Position numbers and translations under genes: made by a program
Shown: positions 1 to 5,271 of the stretch, piece after piece
Layout of the letters: every line of letters begins with the position of its first letter
Position numbering within the stretch: position 1 is the stretch's first letter
From: Cloacimonetes bacterium UBA5553
GTDB taxonomy: Bacteria > Cloacimonadota > Cloacimonadia > Cloacimonadales > Cloacimonadaceae
NCBI GenBank assembly: GCA_002425825.1
Contig: DIMZ01000082.1
Coordinates: 1 to 5,271 of the forward strand
Reading direction: 5' to 3'
DNA: 5,271 nt
The notes under the pieces: generated by a model
Database searches by the model: none
The model's input: the letters and a program-made list of their open reading frames with translations, nothing else
Told to the model about the DNA's origin: nothing

Positions 1-440
1 ATGAATCTGACCTCATCATTTTTATGGTGGATGCACAAACTGGTACCACAGACCTGGACAAAGAGATTGCGCGCATCTTGTATCCGCATAGGGATAAGGT
101 GATGCTGGTGGCAAATAAGGCGGATAGCGAGAAGTATGAATGGGAGCTTTATGACTTTTTGGAGCTTGGCTTTCATGATGCTTTTCCCATTTCTCCTTCG
201 CATGGCAGAAACACGGGCAACTTTCTGGACGAACTTCTGTCTCTAATGCCCGACACTATGGAAGCTTATGCCGATGAGGTTAAGCCAGCCATAACCCGGA
301 TAGCGGTGGTGGGAAAGCCCAATGTGGGCAAGTCCAGCATCGTGAATCTGCTATTGGGCGATGAGAAACAGATTGTAACCGATATCCCTGGCACCACTCG
401 GGATGCCATAGACTCTCCCTTCCGCTATCATGGAAAAGAA

Positions 441-443
441 TAA
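441..443 (+). other. in-frame TAA inside der
   Basis: The codon sits between HGKE and VLVDTAGLRRK, where Der proteins read through continuously, commonly with an aromatic or hydrophobic residue. Both flanks are in the same frame and fit the family with no missing or extra residues. One base change (TAC or TAT to TAA) therefore accounts for it, not an indel. A weak GGAAAAG at 432-438 precedes a TTG at 447, but restarting there would give a G domain without its P-loop. Confidence 0.9.
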
Positions 444-1070
444 GTATTGGTGGATACCGCCGGACTACGGCGTAAAACCAAGGTGAACTATGGCGTAGAA
501 TACTTTTCGTCTATGCGAACCATTGAAGCCGTGGACAGGTGCGACATTGTGGTTTTGGTGCTTGCGGCAGACGAAGAGCTTAGCACTCAGGACATAAAGA
601 TAGCCAGCTATGCCAAGCGTAAGATGAAAGAGATAATGGTGGTTTATAACAAATGGGACTTGGTGGATAAAAGCACGGGCACCACAATGGAATTTATAAA
701 AGAGCTGCATTATCAAATGCCTTTTTTGCAGTTTGCCCCAGTGCAATTTATCTCTGCCAAAACCAGCCAGCGGATTCATAAGATTATGGAGACCATTGTT
801 CAGATAGAGGAAGAGAGCGAGAAGCGCATTTCTACTTCTGAGTTAAACCGCTTTATGGAAACTGTGGTGGAGCACCGTCCCCCTACGCACCCCACTGGCA
901 GACATGTGCGCATTTTTTACATAACTCAGGCAGCGGTGAAGCCGCCCACCTTCATCTTTTTTTGCAATACTCCCGCGCTGATAACCGAGAATTATAGACG
1001 CTTTATCCACAATCAGATAAGAGAGATGTTCAAGTTCGAAGGGGTTAGCATAAAGCTAATCTTTAAGGGA

Positions 1071-1235
1071 CGCAAGAAAGGCGAAGAGGATAATGAGCAT
1101 CAGGAAGGTAATAACGATGGTAAGCTGAAGCGAAATGACAGCAAACAAACCAGAAGCAGAAGCTTTGGCACGGTAGATAATAGGAAAGGCCGTTCAAAGC
1201 TATATAAATCCGGCAGTGAGGAAAACGAAGATGAA
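1071..1235 (+). other. charged low-complexity C-terminal tail of Der
   Basis: After the KH-like domain ends at about KLIFKG, 55 codons encode a tail dominated by K, R, E, D, N, S and G, with almost no hydrophobic residues, finishing in an acidic EENEDE. Der proteins often end soon after the KH domain with a short basic extension, and some carry longer basic tails. This one is probably disordered and could contact rRNA, which is inference. It is not coding for a separate product that I can recognise. Confidence 0.7.
1218..1222 (+). promoter_or_regulatory. ribosome binding site of plsY
   Basis: GAGGA lies within the end of der, about 8-9 nt before the ATG at 1231. It supports that ATG over the in-frame GTG at 1216, which itself overlaps this motif and would add five charged residues before the first membrane segment. 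Confidence 0.65.
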
Positions 1236-1860
1236 TAATCTGCTAGCTGTAGCACTACCCATTTTTGCTTATCTACTCGGCAGCATTCCGGTGGGATGGA
1301 TTGTCGGCAAGGTGTTTTATCACAAAGATATCCGCAAAGATGGCAGCGGAAACGTTGGCGCAACCAATGCCCTAAGGCTATTTGGCACTGCCACGGGTAT
1401 AGTGGTATTGCTGCTGGATGCTGCCAAGGGTTTTATTGCCACATTTCTGGCGGTAAAGCTATTACCAGCCGGTAGCCCGATAATGGCGCTGTGTGCCTTG
1501 TTGGTTATCCTGGGGCACGTTTTCCCCTTGCATCTTGGCTTCAAAGGTGGAAAAGGCGTGGCAACAGCCGCTGGAGCTTTTTTGGGAGTGGCACCCGCGA
1601 GTTTGGGGCTTGGCTTGGTAGCATTTATAATTGTAACCTGGCTAAGCCGTTATGTATCTTTGGGCAGCATAGTGGCAGCATTGGTATTTCTGGTGCACAG
1701 TCTTTGGCAGATTAGCCGGGCTGAAGCGGCAGATTACGCTTCTTTAGTTCTTATCAGCTTTGTGGTGCTAATGATAATAATAAAGCATCGCGGAAATATG
1801 CTACGCCTCATTCAGGGGACAGAGAATAAGATAGTATTTACCAAAAAGGGTAAGAGATAA
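1231..1860 (+). CDS. plsY: glycerol-3-phosphate acyltransferase PlsY (acyl-phosphate dependent)
   Basis: PlsY is an inner-membrane enzyme that moves an acyl group from acyl-phosphate to sn-glycerol 3-phosphate, giving lysophosphatidic acid, the first step of phospholipid synthesis in the PlsX/PlsY route. The 209-residue product has the usual family length. It opens with the typical hydrophobic start (YLLGSIPVGWIVGK, 14-27). The three conserved motifs are present: DGSGNVGATNALR (37-49), GHVFPLHLGFKGGKGVATA (95-113) and KHRGNMLRLIQGTENK (185-200). Hydrophobic segments near residues 4-24, 54-78, 84-104, 118-138, 144-160 and 169-184 fit a multi-pass protein. The ATG at 1231 is chosen because it has a Shine-Dalgarno sequence and gives the family N-terminus. 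It overlaps der by 8 nt and purF by 1 nt. der next to plsY is a recurring bacterial neighbourhood, though the frequent partner gpsA is not seen here. Nothing in the sequence looks damaged. Confidence 0.96.
   Translation: MNNLLAVALPIFAYLLGSIPVGWIVGKVFYHKDIRKDGSGNVGATNALRLFGTATGIVVLLLDAAKGFIATFLAVKLLPAGSPIMALCALLVILGHVFPLHLGFKGGKGVATAAGAFLGVAPASLGLGLVAFIIVTWLSRYVSLGSIVAALVFLVHSLWQISRAEAADYASLVLISFVVLMIIIKHRGNMLRLIQGTENKIVFTKKGKR
1846..1850 (+). promoter_or_regulatory. probable ribosome binding site of purF
   Basis: AAGGG at the end of plsY lies 9 nt before the purF ATG at 1860. The start is independently fixed by the need for Cys directly after Met, so this motif is supportive only. Confidence 0.45.
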
Positions 1861-2762
1861 TGTGCGGAATAATAGGAGTATTTGGTAGCAAGGATGCTGC
1901 TCACATGGCAGCTTTGGGATTGTTTGCCGAACAGCATCGGGGACAGGAAAGCTGCGGAATGGCGGTAAGCGATGGATCAGTTATCCGTTTGCGCAAAAAG
2001 ATGGGCCTGGTGAAAGAAGTGTTTAACGATGAACGCTTAGCGGATATGCAGGGCAACATAGCCATAGGGCATGTGCGTTATCCCACCAAAGGCAGTGCAA
2101 CCGAGTTTAACACACAGCCTCATTTGGTGGAAACCCTTGCTGGGCCTACCTATGCTCTGGCTTCCAATGGTGATTTGGTAAATTACAGCCAGTTACGTGC
2201 CAGGCTGGAAGCTGAAAAGGTTTACTTTAAGAGCGATAATGATGGTGAACTGCTGGTAAAGTACCTTGCCTATCGCATACTACGTCATGGAGATGAGATT
2301 AGCGAAGCTATCCGCAACCTGATGCGGGACGTAAAGGGCGCATATTCCTGCGTGCTGTGCACCAGAACAGAGCTTTATATGTTTCGTGATCCGCATAGTA
2401 TTCGTCCCATGGTTTGGGGTATTGCTCCCAGTGGAGCGGTTATAGTAGCTTCCGAAAGCTGTGCTTTGGATACCCTGGATGTGGGAAATAGAAAAGAAGT
2501 TCCGCCCGCAGGCATTATTCGAGTTAGTACAGGAAATGGCGATAGTAAGGCTATGCCTGAGATATTAATTATAGAGAATGATCCCAATCTATATCGGCAG
2601 TGTAAATCGGAAAAGCATTGCATCTTTGAACACATCTATTTTAGCCGGCCGGATAGCTGCCATTTTGGTGAGGATGTATATCGAGTTCGAGAAAACATCG
2701 GTGCTGCATTGGCGAAGCAGGATCAAGACCTTAGTCCGGATATAATAGTTCCCGTTCCAGAC

Positions 2763-2765
2763 TAG
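2763..2765 (+). other. in-frame TAG inside purF
   Basis: The codon replaces the first Ser of the conserved VPDS stretch in the phosphoribosyltransferase domain. Sequence on both sides matches the family in one frame, so it is a substitution (TCG to TAG needs one C-to-A change). TAG also serves as the real terminator of purF (3258-3260) and of rfaE1 (4252-4254), which argues against TAG being a sense codon in this genome. The next in-frame possible start is GTG at 2805, with no good ribosome binding site. Confidence 0.9.
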
Positions 2766-3241
2766 AGTAATTTTATCGGCTCGGGCTATGCCAATGCCTG
2801 TAATGTGCCCTTGTCCCTTGGCCTCATTCGTAATCACTATATAGGTAGAACCTTTATCAAGCCGGAGCAAACCATTCGCGATGAAAGTGTGCGGCAGAAG
2901 TTTAACGTGCTGCCAAACTTCTTCTCAGGCAAAAAGATTGTACTGATAGACGACAGCATTGTACGCGGAACCACCATCGGCAAGATTGTAAGGCTGATTA
3001 AGGATGCCGGAGCTGCTGAAATCCATCTGCGAATAGGCAGTCCTCAGGTAAAGCACTCATGCTATTACGGCATCGATACACCCGATGCCAAAGAACTGGT
3101 GGCAAACTGCCGCAGTTTGGATGAGATACGAGAGATTAGCGGTGTAGATAGCTTGAAGCACTTGCCCATAAGCGATTTGAAGACTTGCGTACAAGAGCCC
3201 GAAAACTATTGCTATGCCTGCTTTAATGGCGATTATCCTTT

Positions 3242-3248
3242 GGGGGTG
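3242..3248 (+). promoter_or_regulatory. ribosome binding site deciding the rfaE1 start
   Basis: GGGGGTG differs by one base from the ideal GGAGGTG and lies 4 nt before GTG 3253. It supports the GTG start over the upstream in-frame ATGs at 3214 and 3226, which lie deep inside purF and would add residues not typical of the family. Confidence 0.55.
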
Positions 3249-3252
3249 CCAG

Positions 3253-4254
3253 GTGAATAGATTAACTGCGGATAAGCTGCAAGACATACTGGCAGACTTT
3301 GGCAAACGCCGGGTGATTGTAATTGGCGACATAATGCTGGACGAATACCTTTGGGGTAAGGTGCAGCGCATATCTCCCGAAGCTCCCGTTCCGGTGATTG
3401 AGCTAAACCACGAAGAATATAGACTGGGTGGAGCTGCCAACGTGGCATTGAATCTGGCTGCATTGGGCGCAAAGGTTGAGCTTATCGGAGTTTATGGACA
3501 GGATAGTAATGCTGGCACCATCAATGGCCTTTTAGGGCAACATGGCATATCAATAAATGGCCTGTTTGTAGATAAATCCCGTCCCACTACCCTCAAAACT
3601 CGCATCGGTGCGGTTAGCCAGCAGATTGTGCGCTTGGACAGGGAAGATACCTCGGATATCGGCGTTGAGATTAGAGACGATATTGCCGCCTATCTGGAAG
3701 AGCTGATGCCAGAATGCGACGCCATGATAATAGAAGATTATGATAAGGGACTGCTGTGCCGTGAGCTGATAGAGAAAGCTATCGGCCTGGCTGCGCAGCA
3801 CAACGTGCCTGTGGCGGTTGATCCCAAACAAAAGCACTTCGATATGTATAGAAATGTGGATGTGTTTAAGCCAAACTATGCGGAATTGCAAGCTTATCTG
3901 GGTAAGAATTACAGCGACAAAGACGGCTTTTTGGCTGCTGCGAGTGAATTGCGACAAGACATAAACTGCAAGCATCTGGTGGTTACCTGGGGTAGCAAGG
4001 GAATGTATGTATTCAGCGAAGATGCTCAGCCTCAGCACTTTCCCAGCTTTGCGCGTGAGGTGTTCGATGTATCTGGTGCTGGAGACACGGTTATCAGTGC
4101 CTTGTGTTTAGCTTACTTAAAAGAACAGGACGTGTTTACAGCCGCGTTGGTGGCAAATCATGCGGCGGCGGTAGTGGTTGCCAAACATGGCACGGCAAGC
4201 GTTAATACTCTGGAGATAATGGACAGCTTTTATGAGCAAAGTAATAGAGCGTAG
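3253..4254 (+). CDS. rfaE1: D-glycero-beta-D-manno-heptose-7-phosphate kinase (RfaE1 / HldE kinase domain)
   Basis: This PfkB/ribokinase-family enzyme phosphorylates D-glycero-D-manno-heptose 7-phosphate at C1, giving the 1,7-bisphosphate used for ADP-heptose and the LPS inner core. The 333-residue product matches the N-terminal half of HldE: GDIMLDEYLWG (25-35), RISPEAPVPV (39-48), GGAANVALNLAALG (59-72), the region TRIGAVSQQIVRLDRED (116-132), DYDKG (162-166), DPKQKHF (190-196), FKPNYAE (205-211), and the anion hole with catalytic Asp in SGAGDT (274-279, D278). The end carries KHGTASVN (311-318), as in HldE. GTG 3253 is chosen from the GGGGGTG site and the family N-terminus. It overlaps purF by 8 nt and rfaE2 by 23 nt. 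The two heptose activities are separate genes here, as in many non-proteobacterial Gram-negatives. A sugar kinase of other specificity is unlikely given the adjacent rfaE2. Confidence 0.94.
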   Translation: MNRLTADKLQDILADFGKRRVIVIGDIMLDEYLWGKVQRISPEAPVPVIELNHEEYRLGGAANVALNLAALGAKVELIGVYGQDSNAGTINGLLGQHGISINGLFVDKSRPTTLKTRIGAVSQQIVRLDREDTSDIGVEIRDDIAAYLEELMPECDAMIIEDYDKGLLCRELIEKAIGLAAQHNVPVAVDPKQKHFDMYRNVDVFKPNYAELQAYLGKNYSDKDGFLAAASELRQDINCKHLVVTWGSKGMYVFSEDAQPQHFPSFAREVFDVSGAGDTVISALCLAYLKEQDVFTAALVANHAAAVVVAKHGTASVNTLEIMDSFYEQSNRA

Positions 4255-4714
4255 CAAGATTGCCGCATTAATCGATGCACTTCAGGCAAGTGGTAAGCGC
4301 ATTGTATTCACCAATGGTTGCTTCGACATTCTTCATGCAGGACACGTGCTCTACCTGCAAAGTGCAAAGGCACTGGGAGACGTGTTGGTGCTTGGCTTGA
4401 ACAGCGATGCATCGGTGGCAAGGCTAAAGGGGCCTCAGCGCCCCATCGTAAATCAGGAAGAGCGATGCATAGTGATTGCCGGACTGGAAGCGGTTGATTA
4501 TGTGTGCTTGTTTGACGAAGACACACCTCTAAATCTCATAATGGATATCAAGCCCGATGTGCTGGTAAAAGGCGGAGACTGGCAGATTAGCCAGATTGTT
4601 GGTGCCGATTTTGTACTAAGCAGAGGTGGCGAGGTGCGAAGCCTGGAATTTAAGCCCGGTATATCCAGCAGCCTAATCATCGAGCGCATTGTACAAAGGA
4701 CAAACAGTGACTGA
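4232..4714 (+). CDS. rfaE2: D-glycero-beta-D-manno-heptose 1-phosphate adenylyltransferase (RfaE2)
   Basis: This nucleotidyltransferase transfers AMP from ATP to heptose 1-phosphate, forming ADP-D-glycero-D-manno-heptose for LPS core synthesis in the cytoplasm. The 160-residue product matches the C-terminal half of HldE. It shows TNGCFDILHAGH (27-38) with the HxGH active-site motif (35-38), LNSDASVARLKGPQRPI (56-72), QEER (75-78), a VD.V...DEDTP segment (88-99), LVKGGDW (111-117) and the terminal ISSSLIIERI (144-153) resembling the STS/T region of the family. ATG 4232 gives the expected N-terminus. Its ribosome binding site is weak, and the 23-nt overlap with rfaE1 suggests translational coupling that would keep kinase and adenylyltransferase levels matched. 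No epimerase (hldD), isomerase (gmhA) or phosphatase (gmhB) gene is in the window. A glycerol-3-phosphate cytidylyltransferase is less likely because LVKGGDW and the rfaE1 neighbour are specific to the heptose branch. Confidence 0.95.
   Translation: MSKVIERSKIAALIDALQASGKRIVFTNGCFDILHAGHVLYLQSAKALGDVLVLGLNSDASVARLKGPQRPIVNQEERCIVIAGLEAVDYVCLFDEDTPLNLIMDIKPDVLVKGGDWQISQIVGADFVLSRGGEVRSLEFKPGISSSLIIERIVQRTNSD
4695..4700 (+). promoter_or_regulatory. ribosome binding site deciding the rseC-like gene start
   Basis: AAAGGA within the end of rfaE2 is 6 nt before GTG 4707. It favours that GTG over the in-frame TTG at 4689, which lies upstream of the motif and has no site of its own. Confidence 0.65.
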
Positions 4715-5114
4715 AGAGATTATTGAAGACAGTGGCATAGTAAAAGAAGTCCGCAACAACTCGGTAGTAGTAGAGATTGAGCGGGGTGGCGGGTGCAAGA
4801 GCTGCAGCATGCATGGCTTTTGTATGAAGAATGTAACATCAGAAATCCAGATTCAAACCGATTTACCACTTGAACCGGGAGACAAGGTGCAGCTAGACAT
4901 ATCTGCCGTTGGCAGAGTGTGGGCATCACTGTTAATCTTTGGCTTACCCTTGGCAATGCTATTTATGGGATTTCTTGTTGCCAATATATGGCTTAGCGAA
5001 CTGATATCAATACTGCTTGGCTTTACCTGTATGGGGCTGGGCTTTGTTATTGTTCGGTGCCTGGACGGCGGTTTTGCCAAGAAACTAAACATCCGTATCG
5101 CGAGGAAGATATGA
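4707..5114 (+). CDS. RseC/MucC-family (SoxR-reducing type) integral membrane protein
   Basis: The 135-residue product has the RseC layout. A short N-terminal domain (1-65) holds C30, C33 and C39 in the pattern CxxCx5C (GGCKSCSMHGFC), the same spacing as in E. coli RseC (written from memory). It is followed by an EPGDKVQLDI segment (56-65) and two membrane helices (about 71-95 and 98-118), ending in a short basic tail (AKKLNIRIARKI). In E. coli, RseC is tied to the sigma-E pathway and to SoxR reduction with Rsx/Rnf proteins. In other bacteria, family members accompany Rnf complexes. No rnf, rpoE or rseAB gene is in view, so the partner here is unknown. The cysteines could bind a metal or an Fe-S cluster, or be redox active, which is inference. 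The start at GTG 4707 rests on AAAGGA 6 nt upstream. It overlaps rfaE2 by 8 nt and folB by 4 nt (ATGA). Confidence 0.85.
   Translation: MTEEIIEDSGIVKEVRNNSVVVEIERGGGCKSCSMHGFCMKNVTSEIQIQTDLPLEPGDKVQLDISAVGRVWASLLIFGLPLAMLFMGFLVANIWLSELISILLGFTCMGLGFVIVRCLDGGFAKKLNIRIARKI
5103..5107 (+). promoter_or_regulatory. ribosome binding site of folB
   Basis: AGGAA lies 3-4 nt upstream of ATG 5111, in the last codons of the rseC-like gene. The spacing is short but workable, and translation may instead pass on directly through the ATGA stop/start overlap. Confidence 0.5.
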
Positions 5115-5271
5115 AGATAAGATTAAATGAAATGGTTTTCTATGGTTATCATGGGGTTCATGCCGAAGAGCGTAAGCTTGGGCAGAGGTTTATTGTTAGT
5201 ATCACCTTGCATACAGATAGCGAAAGGGATAATGAGATTAAGAACCTGGAAGACACAGTGGACTATACCAA
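5111..5271 (+). CDS. folB: dihydroneopterin aldolase FolB, 3'-truncated by the window
   Basis: FolB cleaves 7,8-dihydroneopterin to 6-hydroxymethyl-7,8-dihydropterin and glycolaldehyde in folate synthesis. Fifty-three codons are visible of a family usually about 115-125 residues long. The N-terminus fits closely: IRLNEMVFYGYHGVHAEERK (3-22), with the characteristic FYGxHGV and the following EER that contains the active-site Glu (probably E20), then GQRFIVSITL (24-33) and DTVDYT (48-53), which ends in the pterin-binding region. The catalytic Lys and the C-terminal half are beyond the window. The start ATG overlaps the previous TGA as ATGA. The related epimerase FolX is possible in principle, but the EER and VDYT context favours FolB. 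A folK gene often follows folB but cannot be seen here. Confidence 0.9.
   Translation, partial: MKIRLNEMVFYGYHGVHAEERKLGQRFIVSITLHTDSERDNEIKNLEDTVDYT

Larger units (their letters stand above)
1..1238 (+). pseudogene. der: GTPase Der (EngA), 5'-truncated by the window and interrupted by an in-frame TAA
   Basis: Der is a tandem-domain GTPase that acts on the 50S ribosomal subunit during late assembly. Reading starts at base 3, inside the first G domain ([14 protein letters not shown]). By comparison with the family, about 80 N-terminal residues, including the first P-loop, lie upstream of the window. Visible parts in order: first-domain NKAD (114-125); second-domain P-loop GKPNVGKS (312-335); TTRD switch; DTAG (453-464); NKWD (648-659); SAK (753-761); then the KH-like C-terminal domain (about 828-1070, with EHRPPTHPTGRHVRI) and a 55-residue charged tail. 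A TAA at 441-443 splits the gene between the TTRD switch and DTAG. The frame is the same on both sides, so it is one substitution, most likely of a Tyr codon. Neither fragment holds a complete second G domain. Family identity is very secure. Whether the break is real is uncertain, since der is essential in tested bacteria. It overlaps plsY by 8 nt. Confidence 0.95.
1860..3260 (+). pseudogene. purF: amidophosphoribosyltransferase PurF, [4Fe-4S] type, interrupted by an in-frame TAG
   Basis: PurF makes 5-phosphoribosylamine from PRPP and glutamine, the first committed step of purine synthesis. The N-terminal Ntn glutaminase domain (about 1-235) starts MCGIIGVFG, so Cys2 becomes the nucleophile after Met removal, with no propeptide. 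Other expected residues are R73 (GHVRYPT), N103/G104 and D128. The oxyanion motif usually written HNG reads SNG here. The phosphoribosyltransferase domain has RTFIKP and the PRPP loop IDDSIVRGTT (363-372). C254, C401, C451 and C454 match the four cluster ligands of the Bacillus-type enzyme. TAG at codon 302 follows IIVPVPD, and SNFIGSGYA resumes in the same frame. The family has Ser there (VPDSS), so TCG to TAG is the likely change. Read through, the product is 466 positions, a normal length. The first fragment (301 aa) keeps the glutaminase but lacks the PRPP loop. It overlaps plsY by 1 nt and rfaE1 by 8 nt. Confidence 0.95.

Noticed and set aside
447..1238. The second half of der as an independent gene starting at TTG 447
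   Set aside because: It begins inside a GTPase domain at DTAG, without the P-loop, and continues the upstream frame exactly. It is a fragment of the same gene.
1491..1715. A second + strand frame inside plsY
   Set aside because: It lies within the conserved PlsY region in another frame, and its translation resembles no family.
441..2765. Reassignment of TAA and/or TAG as sense codons
   Set aside because: TAA properly ends der (1236-1238) and plsY (1858-1860), and TAG properly ends purF and rfaE1, all at family-typical lengths. If TAA were sense, Der would run on for about 79 codons into plsY, to 1475, in an unrelated frame.
2763..2765. Pyrrolysine insertion at the purF TAG
   Set aside because: The position is an ordinary Ser in the family, no pyl genes are visible, and nearby TAG codons act as normal stops.
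3214..3252. N-terminal extension of rfaE1 from ATG 3214 or 3226
   Set aside because: It would translate the end of purF out of frame and add 9-13 residues not seen at the start of this kinase family. GTG 3253 has a near-ideal ribosome binding site.
1531..5025. Recurring short words such as CTTGGCTT and GATTAGC in several genes
   Set aside because: They encode common Leu-Gly and Ile-Ser codon pairs in different contexts, with no regular spacing or extended similarity.
465..5092. Open frames on the minus strand, such as 3550-4038 and 3057-3440
   Set aside because: Each lies wholly opposite a gene with clear family motifs, and their translations show no recognisable domain or compositional sense. 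They are shadows.

Overview
The window is a densely packed, single-strand (+) run of seven housekeeping and envelope genes from a Gram-negative-type bacterium. The order is der (5' end missing), plsY, purF, rfaE1 (heptose-7-phosphate kinase), rfaE2 (heptose-1-phosphate adenylyltransferase), an rseC-like membrane protein gene and folB (3' end missing). Heptose genes imply an LPS outer membrane. The iron-sulfur-type PurF and the RseC-like protein would suit an anaerobe or a redox-specialised lineage. The style resembles phyla such as Cloacimonadota, but that placement is a low-confidence impression because no marker here settles taxonomy.

Layout: 1-1238 carries the C-terminal ~410 codons of the ribosome-assembly GTPase Der. 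1231-1860 is the acyl-phosphate glycerol-3-phosphate acyltransferase PlsY. 1860-3260 is amidophosphoribosyltransferase PurF. 3253-4254 and 4232-4714 are the two separate halves of the activity that many proteobacteria fuse as HldE. 4707-5114 is a two-helix membrane protein with a CxxCx5C motif of the RseC/MucC family. 5111-5271 is the start of dihydroneopterin aldolase. Every junction overlaps, by 8, 1, 8, 23, 8 and 4 nt in order. There is no intergenic DNA, so no promoter, terminator, RNA gene, repeat or mobile element can be placed, and the set is probably one translationally coupled transcript. Functionally it mixes ribosome maturation, phospholipid initiation, purine and folate synthesis and LPS inner-core precursor supply.

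The notable oddity is that two of the seven genes are interrupted by single in-frame stop codons in otherwise intact, well-conserved sequence. One is TAA at 441-443 in der, inside the second GTPase domain. The other is TAG at 2763-2765 in purF, inside the phosphoribosyltransferase domain. Both are explained by one-base substitutions with no frame change. der is essential in the bacteria where it has been tested, so amplification or sequencing error, or a minority or damaged template, is the simplest explanation. True pseudogenisation or nonsense suppression are alternatives. I found no convincing novel biological system here.
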